Positions 1 through 8,578 are shown, counted from the first letter of the stretch. The stretch: DNA of 32,308 bases from Pseudomonadota bacterium (GCA_021324155.1 JAJPJQ010000008.1:1-32308), one strand, 5' to 3'. Program-made: numbers and translations. Notes: a model not told the origin generated them from the sequence alone.

Positions 1-734
1 ACGTTGATCGTCTGTCCGGTGATGAAGTCGCTGTCGTCCGAGGCGAGAAAAACGACGGTGCCGACCAGGTCGTCGGGCTTCTGGTCGCGCTGGAAGGAGC
101 GCTTCTTCCGCCGGTCGGCCATCTGCTCGGGCGTGAGCGTGCCTTCCTGCTGCGGGCTCGAGATCGTGAGCCCCGGCGTGATCGCGTTGACGCAGATGTT
201 GTCGCCGCCGAGCTCGCGCGCGAGCGCGCGCGTGAAGCCGATGACGCCGGCCTTCGAGGTCACGTAGTGGAGATAGAAGGGCGTGCCGCCGAGCGCCGTA
301 CCGGATGAGATGTTGATGATCTTGCCTTTGCCCTGGCGCTTCATCGCCGGGTAGACCGCCTGCATGCAGAGGAAGAGGCCTTTCACGTTCACCGCCATGA
401 CGCGGTCCCACTCCTCCTCGTCGATCTCCATGAACGGTTTTTTCTTGATCGCCGAATACAGCGCGGCGTTGTTGACGAGGATGTCGATTCGGCCGTAGCG
501 CGCGAGCGCCGCGTCGGCCATCACGCGCGTCTTCTCGGGTGAGGTCACGTCGACGGCGACGGCGATCGCGTCGCCGCCGTTCTGTCTGATTTCTTCCGCG
601 ACTCTTCCCGCCTCGACATGTTGAATGTCGGCGGCGACGACTTTCGCGCCCTCGCGCGCGAGCGCGAGACAGTAGGCGCGGCCGATGCCGATCCCGCCGC
701 CGGTGACGATCGCGACCTTGTCTTTGAGACGCAT
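1..734 (-). CDS. SDR family NAD(P)-dependent oxidoreductase, C-terminus cut by window edge
   Basis: Classical short-chain dehydrogenase/reductase, probably NAD(P)-dependent oxidation or reduction of an alcohol/ketone in the cytoplasm. Visible are the cofactor motif TGGGIGIG (residues 11-18), the NNA motif near residue 88-90, a catalytic Ser around 143-144 and the YVTSK active site (Y157, K161). About 244 residues are present; classical SDRs have ~250, so only a few residues and the stop lie beyond the left edge. The start is the ATG at 734, preceded by a GGAGAA-like ribosome site. It is the last visible gene of a minus-strand run of amidohydrolases and an alcohol dehydrogenase, separated from its upstream neighbour by a palindromic repeat. 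Substrate unknown; family assignment is firm. Confidence 0.93.
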   Translation of the reverse strand, partial: MRLKDKVAIVTGGGIGIGRAYCLALAREGAKVVAADIQHVEAGRVAEEIRQNGGDAIAVAVDVTSPEKTRVMADAALARYGRIDILVNNAALYSAIKKKPFMEIDEEEWDRVMAVNVKGLFLCMQAVYPAMKRQGKGKIINISSGTALGGTPFYLHYVTSKAGVIGFTRALARELGGDNICVNAITPGLTISSPQQEGTLTPEQMADRRKKRSFQRDQKPDDLVGTVVFLASDDSDFITGQTIN

Positions 735-754
735 AGAAGGTTCTCCTATCGGAG

Positions 755-820
755 CCCTTCGACAGGCTCAGGGCGAACGGAAACTCAACCGGCTCCGTTC
801 ATGCTGAGCTTGTCGAAGCA
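755..820. repeat. Dispersed intergenic palindrome, two-armed copy
   Basis: Two 26-nt arms (755-780 and 795-820) are imperfect inverted repeats of each other, 20 of 26 positions matching, around a 14-nt spacer. The core is CTTCGACAGGCTCAG. A single-arm copy sits at 31305-31330 and matches the left arm here at 24 of 26 positions in inverse orientation. It lies between two minus-strand genes and could fold into a long hairpin in the transcript. No T-run follows, so I do not call it a terminator. Confidence 0.8.
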
Positions 821-829
821 TTCTTTCGG

Positions 830-1870
830 CTAAAGTTCCAGACGGTAGAAATTTTTCGGGTTGTCGTGGAGGATCATCTTTTTCTCGGCGTCGGAAAGAT
901 CCTCGCGCGCGAGAAACTCGGGGATATCGTGCTTGAACATGTCGGGCAGCCGCTCGTGCGGATAGTCCGACGGCCACATGAGGCAGCGTGGGTTGAACTG
1001 CCGCAGCACCTGGATCAGGGCGCGCTCCTCGACCTCGCAGGTGGCCCAGACCTGGCCCGAGCGGATGTACTCGCTCGGTTTTTTCTTGAGCGCCGGCGCG
1101 CCGGCCTTGTGCGGCTTTTCGTATTCCTCGTCCATCCGGTCCATCATGTACGGCAGCCACCCCGAGCCGGCTTCGAGATACGCGACGCGTAATTTGGGGA
1201 ACTTCTCGAAGACCCCTTCGTAAATCATGTGCGTGAACTGGATCAGGATCGCGAAGGGATGCTCCAGCGTATGGACCTGGATAAACTTGTCGAAGAAGTC
1301 GAAGCCCATGCCGCGGCTCGGCGCGCCGTGGACCGCGAGCGGCATGTCGAGGCGCTCCGCGGCTCGATAGATCGGATCGAAATCCTGGTGGCCGTAGCCT
1401 TTGTGGAGAACGGTGACGGCCGGCAGGAGGCCCCCGACGAGTCCCAAATCCTTCGCGCGCTCCAGCTCCTTTGCCGCTTCCTGCGGCACCTGCACCGGGA
1501 GCAGCGCGACCGCTTTCAGCCGCGCGCTCTCGCCCGTGTAGCGCGCCGCGACCCAGTTGTTGTACGCGCGAGCGACGCCGCAGGCCCAGTTGTGGTCCTG
1601 GATCAATCCGAGCGCGAGGCCGCCGGTCGGGTAGAGCACGGTCGTGTCGACGCCGAGCTCGTCGAGAAATCCGAGCCAGCGCGACGCCGGCACGTCGGTC
1701 TCTTTGCCCTTCGCGGAAAAGCCCCGGTGCCAGCCGTCGAGCGAAGGGAAGAAGCCATAAGTCTCGTTGCGCTTCATCTCGCGGTAGCGGCCCTCGAGAA
1801 AATCCGCGAGCTCGTAATCTTTTTCGAGCACGTGGCCGTCGGCGTCGATGATCGGATAATTCGGCTGCAT
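830..1870 (-). CDS. Amidohydro_2 family metal-dependent hydrolase (paralogue 1)
   Basis: 346-residue predicted TIM-barrel hydrolase/decarboxylase of the amidohydrolase-2 (ACMSD-like) family, likely cytosolic. N-terminal metal motif D-A-D-G-H (D9, D11, H13), a barrel histidine in AVHGAPSRG (H181) and a C-terminal SDYPHE motif (D302, H305) are the expected metal-binding and catalytic positions. Start is the ATG one base after the TAA of the upstream paralogue, so the two are translationally coupled. Members of this family act on ring-cleavage products and other carboxylated or cyclic substrates; the specific substrate here cannot be read from sequence. No signal peptide. Confidence 0.9.
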   Translation of the reverse strand: MQPNYPIIDADGHVLEKDYELADFLEGRYREMKRNETYGFFPSLDGWHRGFSAKGKETDVPASRWLGFLDELGVDTTVLYPTGGLALGLIQDHNWACGVARAYNNWVAARYTGESARLKAVALLPVQVPQEAAKELERAKDLGLVGGLLPAVTVLHKGYGHQDFDPIYRAAERLDMPLAVHGAPSRGMGFDFFDKFIQVHTLEHPFAILIQFTHMIYEGVFEKFPKLRVAYLEAGSGWLPYMMDRMDEEYEKPHKAGAPALKKKPSEYIRSGQVWATCEVEERALIQVLRQFNPRCLMWPSDYPHERLPDMFKHDIPEFLAREDLSDAEKKMILHDNPKNFYRLEL

Positions 1871-1871
1871 G

Positions 1872-2963
1872 TTATAAACCGTACAGCGCGCGGGCGTTGT
1901 CGCTTAGGATCTTCTGCTTGATCGCGGGCGCGACGTCGTCGCGCGCCTTGAAGGTCTTGATCGCGTCGACGTCGCTCGAGGTATCGGTGTGGCCGTAGTC
2001 GGTGCCGATGACGAGGCAGTCTTCGCCCGCCTGATCGACGATGTACGGAATGTCGTCGGAGTTCTCGCACGTGATGAACATGCGGTATTCGCTGATGCCG
2101 CGCTCCGGCCATTTTCTGCCGAGCGCTCTGAAACGGTTCTTCGCCTCGTGCACGACCCACGGCACCCACTGCGCGCTCGCCTCGATGAAGCCGATGCGAA
2201 GCTTGGGGAAATTCACCAGCACGTCGCTGAGCAGGAAATCGCTGAAGCAGGCGACGGTCGGGATCCGAAATTTGTGGAACGCGGCTGCGGTCGCGACCGG
2301 ATGTTTGACCATGTCGACCATCCACGAGTTGCCGTTCGAGATGTGGATCGCGATCGCCATGTCGAGGCGGCTCGCCTCGTCGTAGATCGGATAGAAATAA
2401 GGATCGACGAGCAGGCGGTTGCCCTCGATCGGCCGCAAAAGCACGGCGACGGCGCCGTTCGCCTTGCCGAAGCGGATTTGATCGAGCGCGTCGCTCATCG
2501 CGAGCGTCGGCGCCATGCACGACCAGCGGAGCCGCCCTTTGCCCTGGCGCCAGATGTCGGCGAGCCAGCGGTTGTAGCTTTTGCACAGCGCCACTTCGAC
2601 CTCGGGACGGTCCGTCGCCGGCTCGATGAACATCGTGTTGTGCAGCACTTGCACGTCGACGCCGCTGCGATCCATGTGATCGAGGCGGAGACCGACGTTG
2701 CCTAATTCGCGCACCTCTTGGTCGTCGGCAAACTTACGCCCGGCCAGATCCATGCGCTTCTTGAGCGCATCCTCGGAAAACGCGGGGAAACGGAATCCGC
2801 GCACCTTGCCGTCGATCAGCCAGTATTGCAGCTTGACGCCGGCTTCCTCCGGCGTCTCCAGCGGAATCGGCCGGAACTGCTTATCGGAAGCATCCATGTA
2901 CTCCCAGGTGCGGGCGGATTCCACTACATGAGCGTCGGCGTCGATAACCGGATGGGACTCCAT
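1872..2963 (-). CDS. Amidohydro_2 family metal-dependent hydrolase (paralogue 2)
   Basis: 363-residue relative of the next gene downstream, with the same architecture: D-A-D-A-H near the N-terminus (D8, D10, H12), AIAIHISNG (H207), and IGTDYGHTD (D322, H325) near the C-terminus. The two paralogues are clearly diverged, so they may handle successive or alternative substrates or form a hetero-oligomer (inference). Start ATG at 2963 follows a purine-rich GGGGGAACGAAC site, and a good promoter match lies about 30 nt upstream. First gene of a coupled pair with the 830-1870 gene. Confidence 0.9.
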   Translation of the reverse strand: MESHPVIDADAHVVESARTWEYMDASDKQFRPIPLETPEEAGVKLQYWLIDGKVRGFRFPAFSEDALKKRMDLAGRKFADDQEVRELGNVGLRLDHMDRSGVDVQVLHNTMFIEPATDRPEVEVALCKSYNRWLADIWRQGKGRLRWSCMAPTLAMSDALDQIRFGKANGAVAVLLRPIEGNRLLVDPYFYPIYDEASRLDMAIAIHISNGNSWMVDMVKHPVATAAAFHKFRIPTVACFSDFLLSDVLVNFPKLRIGFIEASAQWVPWVVHEAKNRFRALGRKWPERGISEYRMFITCENSDDIPYIVDQAGEDCLVIGTDYGHTDTSSDVDAIKTFKARDDVAPAIKQKILSDNARALYGL

Positions 2964-2993
2964 GTTCGTTCCCCCTTTCAGGGATGTCGATTC

Positions 2994-3023
2994 AATCTAG
3001 TTTGCGTCAATAAGGCGTGTCAA
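2994..3023 (-). promoter_or_regulatory. Sigma70-like promoter for amidohydrolase pair
   Basis: On the minus strand TTGACA (3018-3023) and TAGATT (2994-2999) are separated by 18 nt and end about 30 nt upstream of the ATG at 2963. Pattern match only; the -10 matches the consensus at four of six positions. Confidence 0.4.
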
Positions 3024-3031
3024 GACGAGGT

Positions 3032-4117
3032 TTATGGCCGGATCAGCGCCTTGGTGGGATAGAGCTCGGGGAACTCGCCGCCGACGGCGCGGATCGCGCG
3101 TTCGATCTCTTCGAGCGGAAAAACGTGGCTCACCATTTCCTGGACCGGAAACTTGCTCGCTTCGAGGAGCCGCATCGTCGCCTCGACGGCATCGTTGTCG
3201 GCGGTGAAGGCGCCTTGAACGCGCACTTCTTTCCAGACGATCTTGTCGATCGGTATCGGCGTCAGCGTCTGATCGCCCGTAAGCCCGGCCAACACGACCG
3301 TCGCCTGGCGGCGCGCGCAGTCGATTGAGACGGGGATCGCCTTCGGGCTGCCCGAGACGTCGACGACGACGTCGGCCATCGCGCCGCCGGTCTCCTCGCG
3401 CACGACATCGAAGACGTTTTCTTTCTCGACATCGATCGTCCGATCGGCGCCGAAGCGGCGCGCGAGCGCGAGGCGCGGCGCGTCCCGCCCGATTCCGGTA
3501 ACGAAGACGCGCGCGGCGCCCGCCTGTTTGGCGGCGAACGCGCACGATAGCCCCTGCTGGCCGGGCCCTTGGATCAGCACGTAATCGCCCATCTTTACGC
3601 CGCCGTGGCGGAGCGCCCATTGATAGCCGTTCGCCATCACCGCGCCGACGAGCACCGCCGCCTCGGCGGGAAGCTCGTTGCTGACTTTGGTCGCGAGCGC
3701 GTCGGGCGCGAGATAGACGTAGTCGGCGAAGCCGCCGAAGAGATGGGGCGGATTCGCCGAGCTGGTGCGTCCGCCGTAGCTCGTGCGCTTCTTGCAGAAG
3801 CGGTCGGCGCCGCGCCGGCAGTCGGCGCAGCGGCCGCAGCCGCGCGCGCCCTTCAAGATAACCCGATCGCCTTCATTAAGCCCGTGGATGTCCGCTGCTT
3901 TGCGGCCGAGCTTGACGACGTGGCCAAGAATTTCATGGCCGAGTATAATAGGCAGCGGCAGATCGAGCCGGCCGTGAAAATATTTGACGTCGGTGCCGCA
4001 GATGCCGGCGCGCTCGACGGCGAGCAGGCCGCCGTCCGGCGGAATATCCGGAATGGGATATTCGCGGAGCTCCAATTTCTCGGGTGCCGTTAGAGTCGCG
4101 CCGCGGGAAGTCGCCAT
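3032..4117 (-). CDS. Zinc-binding alcohol dehydrogenase (MDR superfamily)
   Basis: 361-residue medium-chain dehydrogenase. Catalytic zinc ligands are visible as C40 in GICGTD and H61-E62 in LGHEILG. The structural zinc loop is present with four cysteines (C94, C97, C100, C108). A Rossmann fold follows in the middle of the protein. The closest broad match is the threonine/sorbitol/glutathione-independent alcohol dehydrogenase type that oxidises secondary alcohols with NAD(P). It probably works with the adjacent SDR and amidohydrolases in a degradation route (inference from neighbourhood). The start ATG at 4117 has no clear ribosome site, and an AT-rich palindromic element lies immediately upstream. 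Confidence 0.9.
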   Translation of the reverse strand: MATSRGATLTAPEKLELREYPIPDIPPDGGLLAVERAGICGTDVKYFHGRLDLPLPIILGHEILGHVVKLGRKAADIHGLNEGDRVILKGARGCGRCADCRRGADRFCKKRTSYGGRTSSANPPHLFGGFADYVYLAPDALATKVSNELPAEAAVLVGAVMANGYQWALRHGGVKMGDYVLIQGPGQQGLSCAFAAKQAGAARVFVTGIGRDAPRLALARRFGADRTIDVEKENVFDVVREETGGAMADVVVDVSGSPKAIPVSIDCARRQATVVLAGLTGDQTLTPIPIDKIVWKEVRVQGAFTADNDAVEATMRLLEASKFPVQEMVSHVFPLEEIERAIRAVGGEFPELYPTKALIRP

Positions 4118-4126
4118 ACAATTTGA

Positions 4127-4219
4127 GATTTTAGATTGCCCATTTTCGATTGATTCGGAGTTATCATCTTTCGATTCGGACCGCTTCGAATCTAAAATCT
4201 AAAATCGAAAATCTAAAAT
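4127..4219. repeat. AT-rich intergenic hairpin built of short repeats
   Basis: The segment is much more AT-rich than its surroundings. GATTTTAGATT at 4127-4137 is perfectly inverted at 4189-4199. ATTTTCGATT at 4142-4151 is inverted at 4203-4212, and the 4128-4151 block can also pair with 4203-4219 if GCCC is bulged. The right side is a near-tandem of AATCTAAAAT units, and CGATTCGGA-like words repeat in the loop. It fills the whole gap between the epimerase and alcohol dehydrogenase genes. Confidence 0.7.
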
Positions 4220-4222
4220 AGT

Positions 4223-5194
4223 TTAAAGTCCTTCGATCTTCTTCAGCGTCTCGGCGTAGTCGCCGAGCGCTTTATCTATGAGATAATCCGGCTCATATCC
4301 CAGCTTTTCTTTCGCCCGCGACAGATCGCTCGGGATGCGCTCCTCGGGATATGGCATCGGGCGCGCGCCGCGCGTGAGCGTGATGTCCGCTCCGGGAAAG
4401 TGGCGCTTTAACGCCGTCAGGATATCGTCGCCGGTCGACGTCTGGCCGGTGCCGATATGAAAGATATTTTCTTTGAGATTGTCTTTCACCACGGCAAGCA
4501 CCGCGCCTTTGGCCGCGTCCTTGCCGTAGAGCAATTGTGCCGGGCCGTAGGGCCAGTTGATCTTTGCCGCCTCGCCTTTGATCGCCGCGCGCACCATCTG
4601 CTGGATCGCCTGCTCGCGCGTCGCCTTGAGGCCGGCGGGCGAGGGCCCATACAGCGCCGCGAAGCGCACGGTGATGAACTCGAAGCCGAAGCGCTTCGCG
4701 TAGGCGCGGCCGAGGAATTCCGAGGAGGCTTTCGTCGCGGCGTAGATCGACAGCGGATTCAGCGGGATCGTCTCGTCGATCTTTTTCGGCCCGCCCTCGC
4801 CGATCTCGGCGTGAAAGACGGTGCTCGAGCTCGACAGCACGACGCGCTTGACGCCTTCGAGGCGCGCGGCTTCTAGGACGTTGACGGTGCCCATGAGATT
4901 CAATTGCACGCCGCCGTACGGCCGGCGCTGCACCTCCTCGCCGAGAAACGCCGCGAGATGGAGCACGCGACCGATTTTATGCTCGCGCAGCGCCGAGATG
5001 ATGCCCGGCAGATCGCCGACATCGCCGCGCACGGCGATAATCTCCGCGGGGTCGACGCCGACCGCGCGCAACAGGCGCTCGTTCAGCGCTACGTCGAACA
5101 GCACCGGGTGCTCGCCGCGGTCGAGCAGCATGCGCGCCGCGTTCGCGCCGACGAGTCCGCTGCCGCCGGTGATTAAGATTGCATCGCCTGCCAT
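4223..5194 (-). CDS. NAD-dependent epimerase/dehydratase (extended SDR)
   Basis: 323-residue extended SDR, the usual length for this family. The N-terminal nucleotide-binding motif TGGSGLVG (residues 9-16), LHLAA (78-82), a catalytic SSS run near 121-124 and the YAATK active site (Y151, K155) are all intact. Such enzymes act on nucleotide sugars or on small hydroxy/keto substrates. With catabolic neighbours rather than glycosyltransferases, a small-molecule dehydrogenase role is as likely as sugar epimerisation (inference). ATG at 5194 follows AAGGAG with 7-nt spacing. Confidence 0.9.
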   Translation of the reverse strand: MAGDAILITGGSGLVGANAARMLLDRGEHPVLFDVALNERLLRAVGVDPAEIIAVRGDVGDLPGIISALREHKIGRVLHLAAFLGEEVQRRPYGGVQLNLMGTVNVLEAARLEGVKRVVLSSSSTVFHAEIGEGGPKKIDETIPLNPLSIYAATKASSEFLGRAYAKRFGFEFITVRFAALYGPSPAGLKATREQAIQQMVRAAIKGEAAKINWPYGPAQLLYGKDAAKGAVLAVVKDNLKENIFHIGTGQTSTGDDILTALKRHFPGADITLTRGARPMPYPEERIPSDLSRAKEKLGYEPDYLIDKALGDYAETLKKIEGL

Positions 5195-5210
5195 AGGATC
5201 TCCTTAACGA

Positions 5211-5287
5211 TATGAATTCAGGTGTCAGGAGTCAGAATCCAGAAGCTCCGGAACGATTTGACTTCTGCCTCCCGGCTTCTGAATTCT
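5211..5287. repeat. Intergenic repeat with inverted arms
   Basis: Arms AGAATCCAGAAGC (5234-5246) and GCTTCTGAATTCT (5275-5287) are inverted repeats with one mismatch in 13. The left flank carries short near-tandem words (TCAGGTG / TCAGGAG / TCAGAAT). It lies between the binding-protein gene and the epimerase gene on the minus strand and may be a decayed repeat or a transcript hairpin. Confidence 0.55.
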
Positions 5288-5306
5288 ATCTTCCATCGCT
5301 CAGTCT

Positions 5307-6284
5307 TTACTTCACTTTGTATTCTTTCGTCAGCTTGTCGATAAAGCCGCTGTCGTCCAATTCTTTGATCAGGCTCATGTCCGCGAAGCGGTCGGGATTT
5401 TCTTTCAAAATACGCGGGTCTTTGCGACCGACTTCCTGAATCGGCAGCGCGTAGTATTCCTTTGAGGGATACGGCTTTAGCGGAAACTCGTATTCGCGGA
5501 AGGTCTCCTCGACCACCTCGGGGTCGGAGAGGTGCATGTTTTTAGCGATTACCTTGAAGCTGAAATCCTTGTGCGCCTTGAAGTAGTGCACGCCTTCGAT
5601 GATCGCCTTCATGACGTTTTTCATGTCTTCGCGGTGCTGCGCGAGATAGGATTTCCGCATGGAGAAAAACAGGCTCGAATAGGGGATGTTGAGCTTGGAG
5701 CTGTCGATCAGCAGCGGAAAGCCCATCTTGCGCGCCTGGAGCGTGATCGGCGGCGTCACGATCGCCGCGTCGGCGCGGCCGGTCTCGATCGCCGCGATGC
5801 GGTTAGACTGGTTGCCGAACTGGAGAAAAGCGATGTCGGTGTCGGGCTTGAGTCCGGCGCGCTCGACCAGGAAGCGGCCGGCGAAATCCGCGTTGCTGGC
5901 GAAGCGGCTGATCGCGAGCGACTTCACCTGCTTGATGTCGGTGATGCCTTTGCGGCCGAAGATCCGGTTGTCCATCGAGTTGCCGAGCCGCCCGATCATA
6001 ACGAGATCGAGGCCCTGCATGGCGCTCGTGAGGACGACCTGCGGCGAGAAGGAGCCGATCTGCGCATCGTTCGAGATCACCGCGGCGGCGGCCGCGGCCG
6101 CGCCCTGGATGAAAACGAGCTGCACCTGGTTGCCGTACTTTTCGAAGATCCGCGCCTCCTTTGTGACCCAGATCGGCGCGAACGTGCCGGTCTCGCTCGT
6201 CCAGATGAGCGTGATCTGCGCGGCGTAGGCCGGAGCGGCGAATAGTCCGATCGACAGTAGCGCGGTGGAAAAGAGCCGTCGCAT
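5307..6284 (-). CDS. NitT/TauT-type ABC transporter substrate-binding protein
   Basis: 325-residue exported protein with a clear Sec signal peptide (basic MRR, hydrophobic core, cleavage after AYA near residue 21). The mature part follows the NMT1/SsuA/TauA-like periplasmic binding fold: the early stretch in which the protein begins with a modified environment (FAPIWVTKEARIFEKYG), then a GRADAAIVTPP segment typical of the ligand hinge. No permease or ATPase gene lies beside it, so it must pair with transporter parts encoded elsewhere or act alone. AGGAGG precedes the ATG by 5 nt. The ligand is unknown; aromatic or sulfonate-like compounds are possible given the catabolic neighbours. Confidence 0.88.
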   Translation of the reverse strand: MRRLFSTALLSIGLFAAPAYAAQITLIWTSETGTFAPIWVTKEARIFEKYGNQVQLVFIQGAAAAAAAVISNDAQIGSFSPQVVLTSAMQGLDLVMIGRLGNSMDNRIFGRKGITDIKQVKSLAISRFASNADFAGRFLVERAGLKPDTDIAFLQFGNQSNRIAAIETGRADAAIVTPPITLQARKMGFPLLIDSSKLNIPYSSLFFSMRKSYLAQHREDMKNVMKAIIEGVHYFKAHKDFSFKVIAKNMHLSDPEVVEETFREYEFPLKPYPSKEYYALPIQEVGRKDPRILKENPDRFADMSLIKELDDSGFIDKLTKEYKVK

Positions 6285-6323
6285 GTTGGCCTCCTGTCCT
6301 CCTCTCCCATATCAGGGGAGACG

Positions 6324-7286
6324 TTACTGTGCCACAAGCTCGACCCGACGGTTTTTCGACCGGCCCTCTTCGGCGGCGTTCGACGCGACAGGCGCGAGCG
6401 GCCCGACGCCATTGGCGATCAGGCGCGCGGCGGCGATTTTATGCTCGTTCACCAGCGCGCTCACCACGGCCTCTGCGCGCTGTTTGGAGAGCGTCATGTT
6501 GTGGCCGAGAACGCCGACATTGTCGGTGTGGCCGACTACGTGAAGCCGGAGCGAGGGCTGCTCGCGGAGGAGCTTGGCGATCTCGGCGATCGATTGCTTC
6601 GATTCCGGCTTGATCACCGACTTGTCGGTGTCGAAGTAGATGCCGTAGATCGAAACATGGCCCGTCTTGCTGATGTCCGCCGCCATTTCTTTCGCGCCGA
6701 TCGTCACCATGCCCGTTTGCATCGGCTTGCTCTCGACGACGATGAGATAGGTGTCCTCGGTGCGTACTTTGACCGCGGCGACAACATCGCCGTTGGCGCG
6801 GGCGAGTTTTGCGACGATGTATCGCATCGGCTCGGGGCACTGAATCTTGTTGGTGACGCACCAGAAGCCCAGCTCGTCGGTCTTCGCGTTGCCCGCGTCG
6901 CCGCATTCGTCGGCGCTGCACGCAAAGAGCGTCTGGAACCCGGCCTTCGTGAGCGCCTGCTGGTAATTGCGGTAGATTTCGAGCGTCGATCGATTCTTGG
7001 GATTATCGTAAACGAGTCGCCAGATCTTTCCCTCGAAGCGATCCGTCTTCGTGAACTTGCCCTTTTCGTGCGGTCCCGTCGGAAGGGTGATCTCGTCGAA
7101 CTCTTTCACGCTCGGCTTATTGAGGTAGGAGAAGTTGGAGCCGGGGTACCTCGATATCATTGGATGGTCCTTGATCTCCTGGCTTGCGGCGGGAAGCACC
7201 CCAAGAAAGGAAACGGACACGGCCAACACGATTATCGCCGTGTTTATAATTTTCATCGTGGCAAAGAATCGGTTGCATTCGCACAT
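6324..7286 (-). CDS. OmpA-family protein with DUF4892-like N-terminal region
   Basis: 320-residue envelope protein. A hydrophobic signal segment covers about residues 13-30. The N-terminal half contains a SRYPGSNFSYL motif as seen in DUF4892-type OmpA proteins. The C-terminal ~110 residues are an OmpA-like peptidoglycan-binding domain: YFDTDKSVIKPES, VVGHTDNVG, LSKQRAEAV and the final RSKNRRVEL. It likely anchors the outer membrane or a complex to peptidoglycan. The ATG at 7286 has AAGGAG 10 nt upstream, which favours this start over an internal Met 10 codons later that has no ribosome site. It follows the repeat-domain gene by 20 nt, probably the same operon. Confidence 0.88.
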   Translation of the reverse strand: MCECNRFFATMKIINTAIIVLAVSVSFLGVLPAASQEIKDHPMISRYPGSNFSYLNKPSVKEFDEITLPTGPHEKGKFTKTDRFEGKIWRLVYDNPKNRSTLEIYRNYQQALTKAGFQTLFACSADECGDAGNAKTDELGFWCVTNKIQCPEPMRYIVAKLARANGDVVAAVKVRTEDTYLIVVESKPMQTGMVTIGAKEMAADISKTGHVSIYGIYFDTDKSVIKPESKQSIAEIAKLLREQPSLRLHVVGHTDNVGVLGHNMTLSKQRAEAVVSALVNEHKIAAARLIANGVGPLAPVASNAAEEGRSKNRRVELVAQ

Positions 7287-7306
7287 GTTCCGTTGACTCC
7301 TTTACA

Positions 7307-8578
7307 TTAATGCTTCTGACGCTTGAGCTTGACGTAGAACGTCGGATGTTTGTCGACAGCGTCCGAAGCTCTGTACTCGAGAGTGTCGCCCGCGCACGTA
7401 TAAGCGTTGTTGTTTGCCGTGCTTCCCAAGCCGCCCGGACCCAGGCCGGGGATCTTCTGAACGAACTTCCTCCCGGCGGAAGCGAGGTGGACTACGGCCG
7501 CTTGTTGATCGAGCGTTTCGATCTTCGCCACGCCGTTCGCCGTCGAGATATGCGCGGAAGCGTTGCCCCTGTATGTGAACGTGTCGGGATTCGCGGGCGT
7601 GCTGTCCGGAAACACGAGCGGCGCGGTGGTGGAATAATCGATGCTCTCGCCGCCGTCAGCGGTGAAAGTCACGCGGTAGCCGGCGCCGCCGGTCGCGCCG
7701 CTCGCCGACTTGTTCAAAGGCGTTACAGAAGTCGCTAACCACGAGCCCAGCAGACACCGGTCCATCGAGCCGCATGCCGGCCAAAAAACCCCGATGAGCC
7801 CCTGCGACGCGCCGGCGGCGTCGACGAGCCAGACTTCCCACTTGCCGCCGCCCTCGGCGCAGATCTGCGCCGTCGTCGTCGCGGTCAGCCCGGAGGAGAT
7901 ATCCGCCCTGACCTGCGCCGGAACTCCGCTGGCGAGAACGCGCTTGAAGAGCAGCGTCTTCGGCGGCGACGCCAGTTTGCGGCGCAGCGTCACGGTGATT
8001 TTAGTGCCAGTAGGGCCGGTGCAGGGACTGATCGAGGCGACGGCTGCGTCGCTGTTCTCGCAAAGCCTCTGCGATGCTCCGCTTCCTCCGCCCGGCGTCG
8101 GTCCCGTGCCACCTGCGCCGCTGCTGCCGGAACTCGCGGCGCTGCAGTCCGGCCAGAACGCGCCGATGAAGCCTTGCGACGCGCCAGCAGCGTCGACGAG
8201 CCAGACTTCCCAGCGGCCGCTGCCGCCGGTGCAGAGCTCGGCCGGCGCGGCGGCGCTGAGACCCGAGACGCCAACGCGCACTTGCGCCGGTACGCCGCCG
8301 GCGACGGCGCGCTTGAATATCAGCGCTGCCGGCGGTGATTTAAGCGTCCGCTGCAGATTGATGTTGATCGTCGTCCCTGTGGGACCTGTGCAGGGGCTGA
8401 TGTTCGCGACCGATGAGTCGCTGTTCTCGCACAATCTTTGAGCCGTCGCGGTGGCCGGTGTGAAAGCGTGGTAGATACCAAGCGTTATTGCGGCGACGAA
8501 GATCGCGAAGCAGGCGCCGGTCTTCCACGAACGGAATTTTGGCGGCTGCGCATGTGCTTGCTGAGTTGAATGAAGCAT
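7307..8578 (-). CDS. Exported protein with duplicated four-cysteine domain
   Basis: 423 residues; function not recognised. A hydrophobic segment at ~21-38 is a signal peptide or membrane anchor. Two tandem copies of a ~100-residue domain (47-145 and 170-269) share RLCENSD, ISPCTGPTGT, GVPAQVR and WEVWLVDAAGASQG, with four cysteines conserved in the same places (C50, C63, C116, C145; C173, C186, C240, C269), suggesting two disulfides each. A Gly/Ser-rich linker (146-169) separates them. The C-terminal ~145 residues form a different beta-rich region beginning with LLGSW, reminiscent of lipocalin-like folds (weak). It sits just upstream of the OmpA-family gene, consistent with an envelope or surface role. 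Confidence 0.82.
   Translation of the reverse strand: MLHSTQQAHAQPPKFRSWKTGACFAIFVAAITLGIYHAFTPATATAQRLCENSDSSVANISPCTGPTGTTININLQRTLKSPPAALIFKRAVAGGVPAQVRVGVSGLSAAAPAELCTGGSGRWEVWLVDAAGASQGFIGAFWPDCSAASSGSSGAGGTGPTPGGGSGASQRLCENSDAAVASISPCTGPTGTKITVTLRRKLASPPKTLLFKRVLASGVPAQVRADISSGLTATTTAQICAEGGGKWEVWLVDAAGASQGLIGVFWPACGSMDRCLLGSWLATSVTPLNKSASGATGGAGYRVTFTADGGESIDYSTTAPLVFPDSTPANPDTFTYRGNASAHISTANGVAKIETLDQQAAVVHLASAGRKFVQKIPGLGPGGLGSTANNNAYTCAGDTLEYRASDAVDKHPTFYVKLKRQKH

Noticed and set aside
6303-6319. Small hairpin CTCCC/GGGAG downstream of the OmpA-family gene as a terminator
   Set aside because: Only a 5-bp stem with no T-run on either strand.
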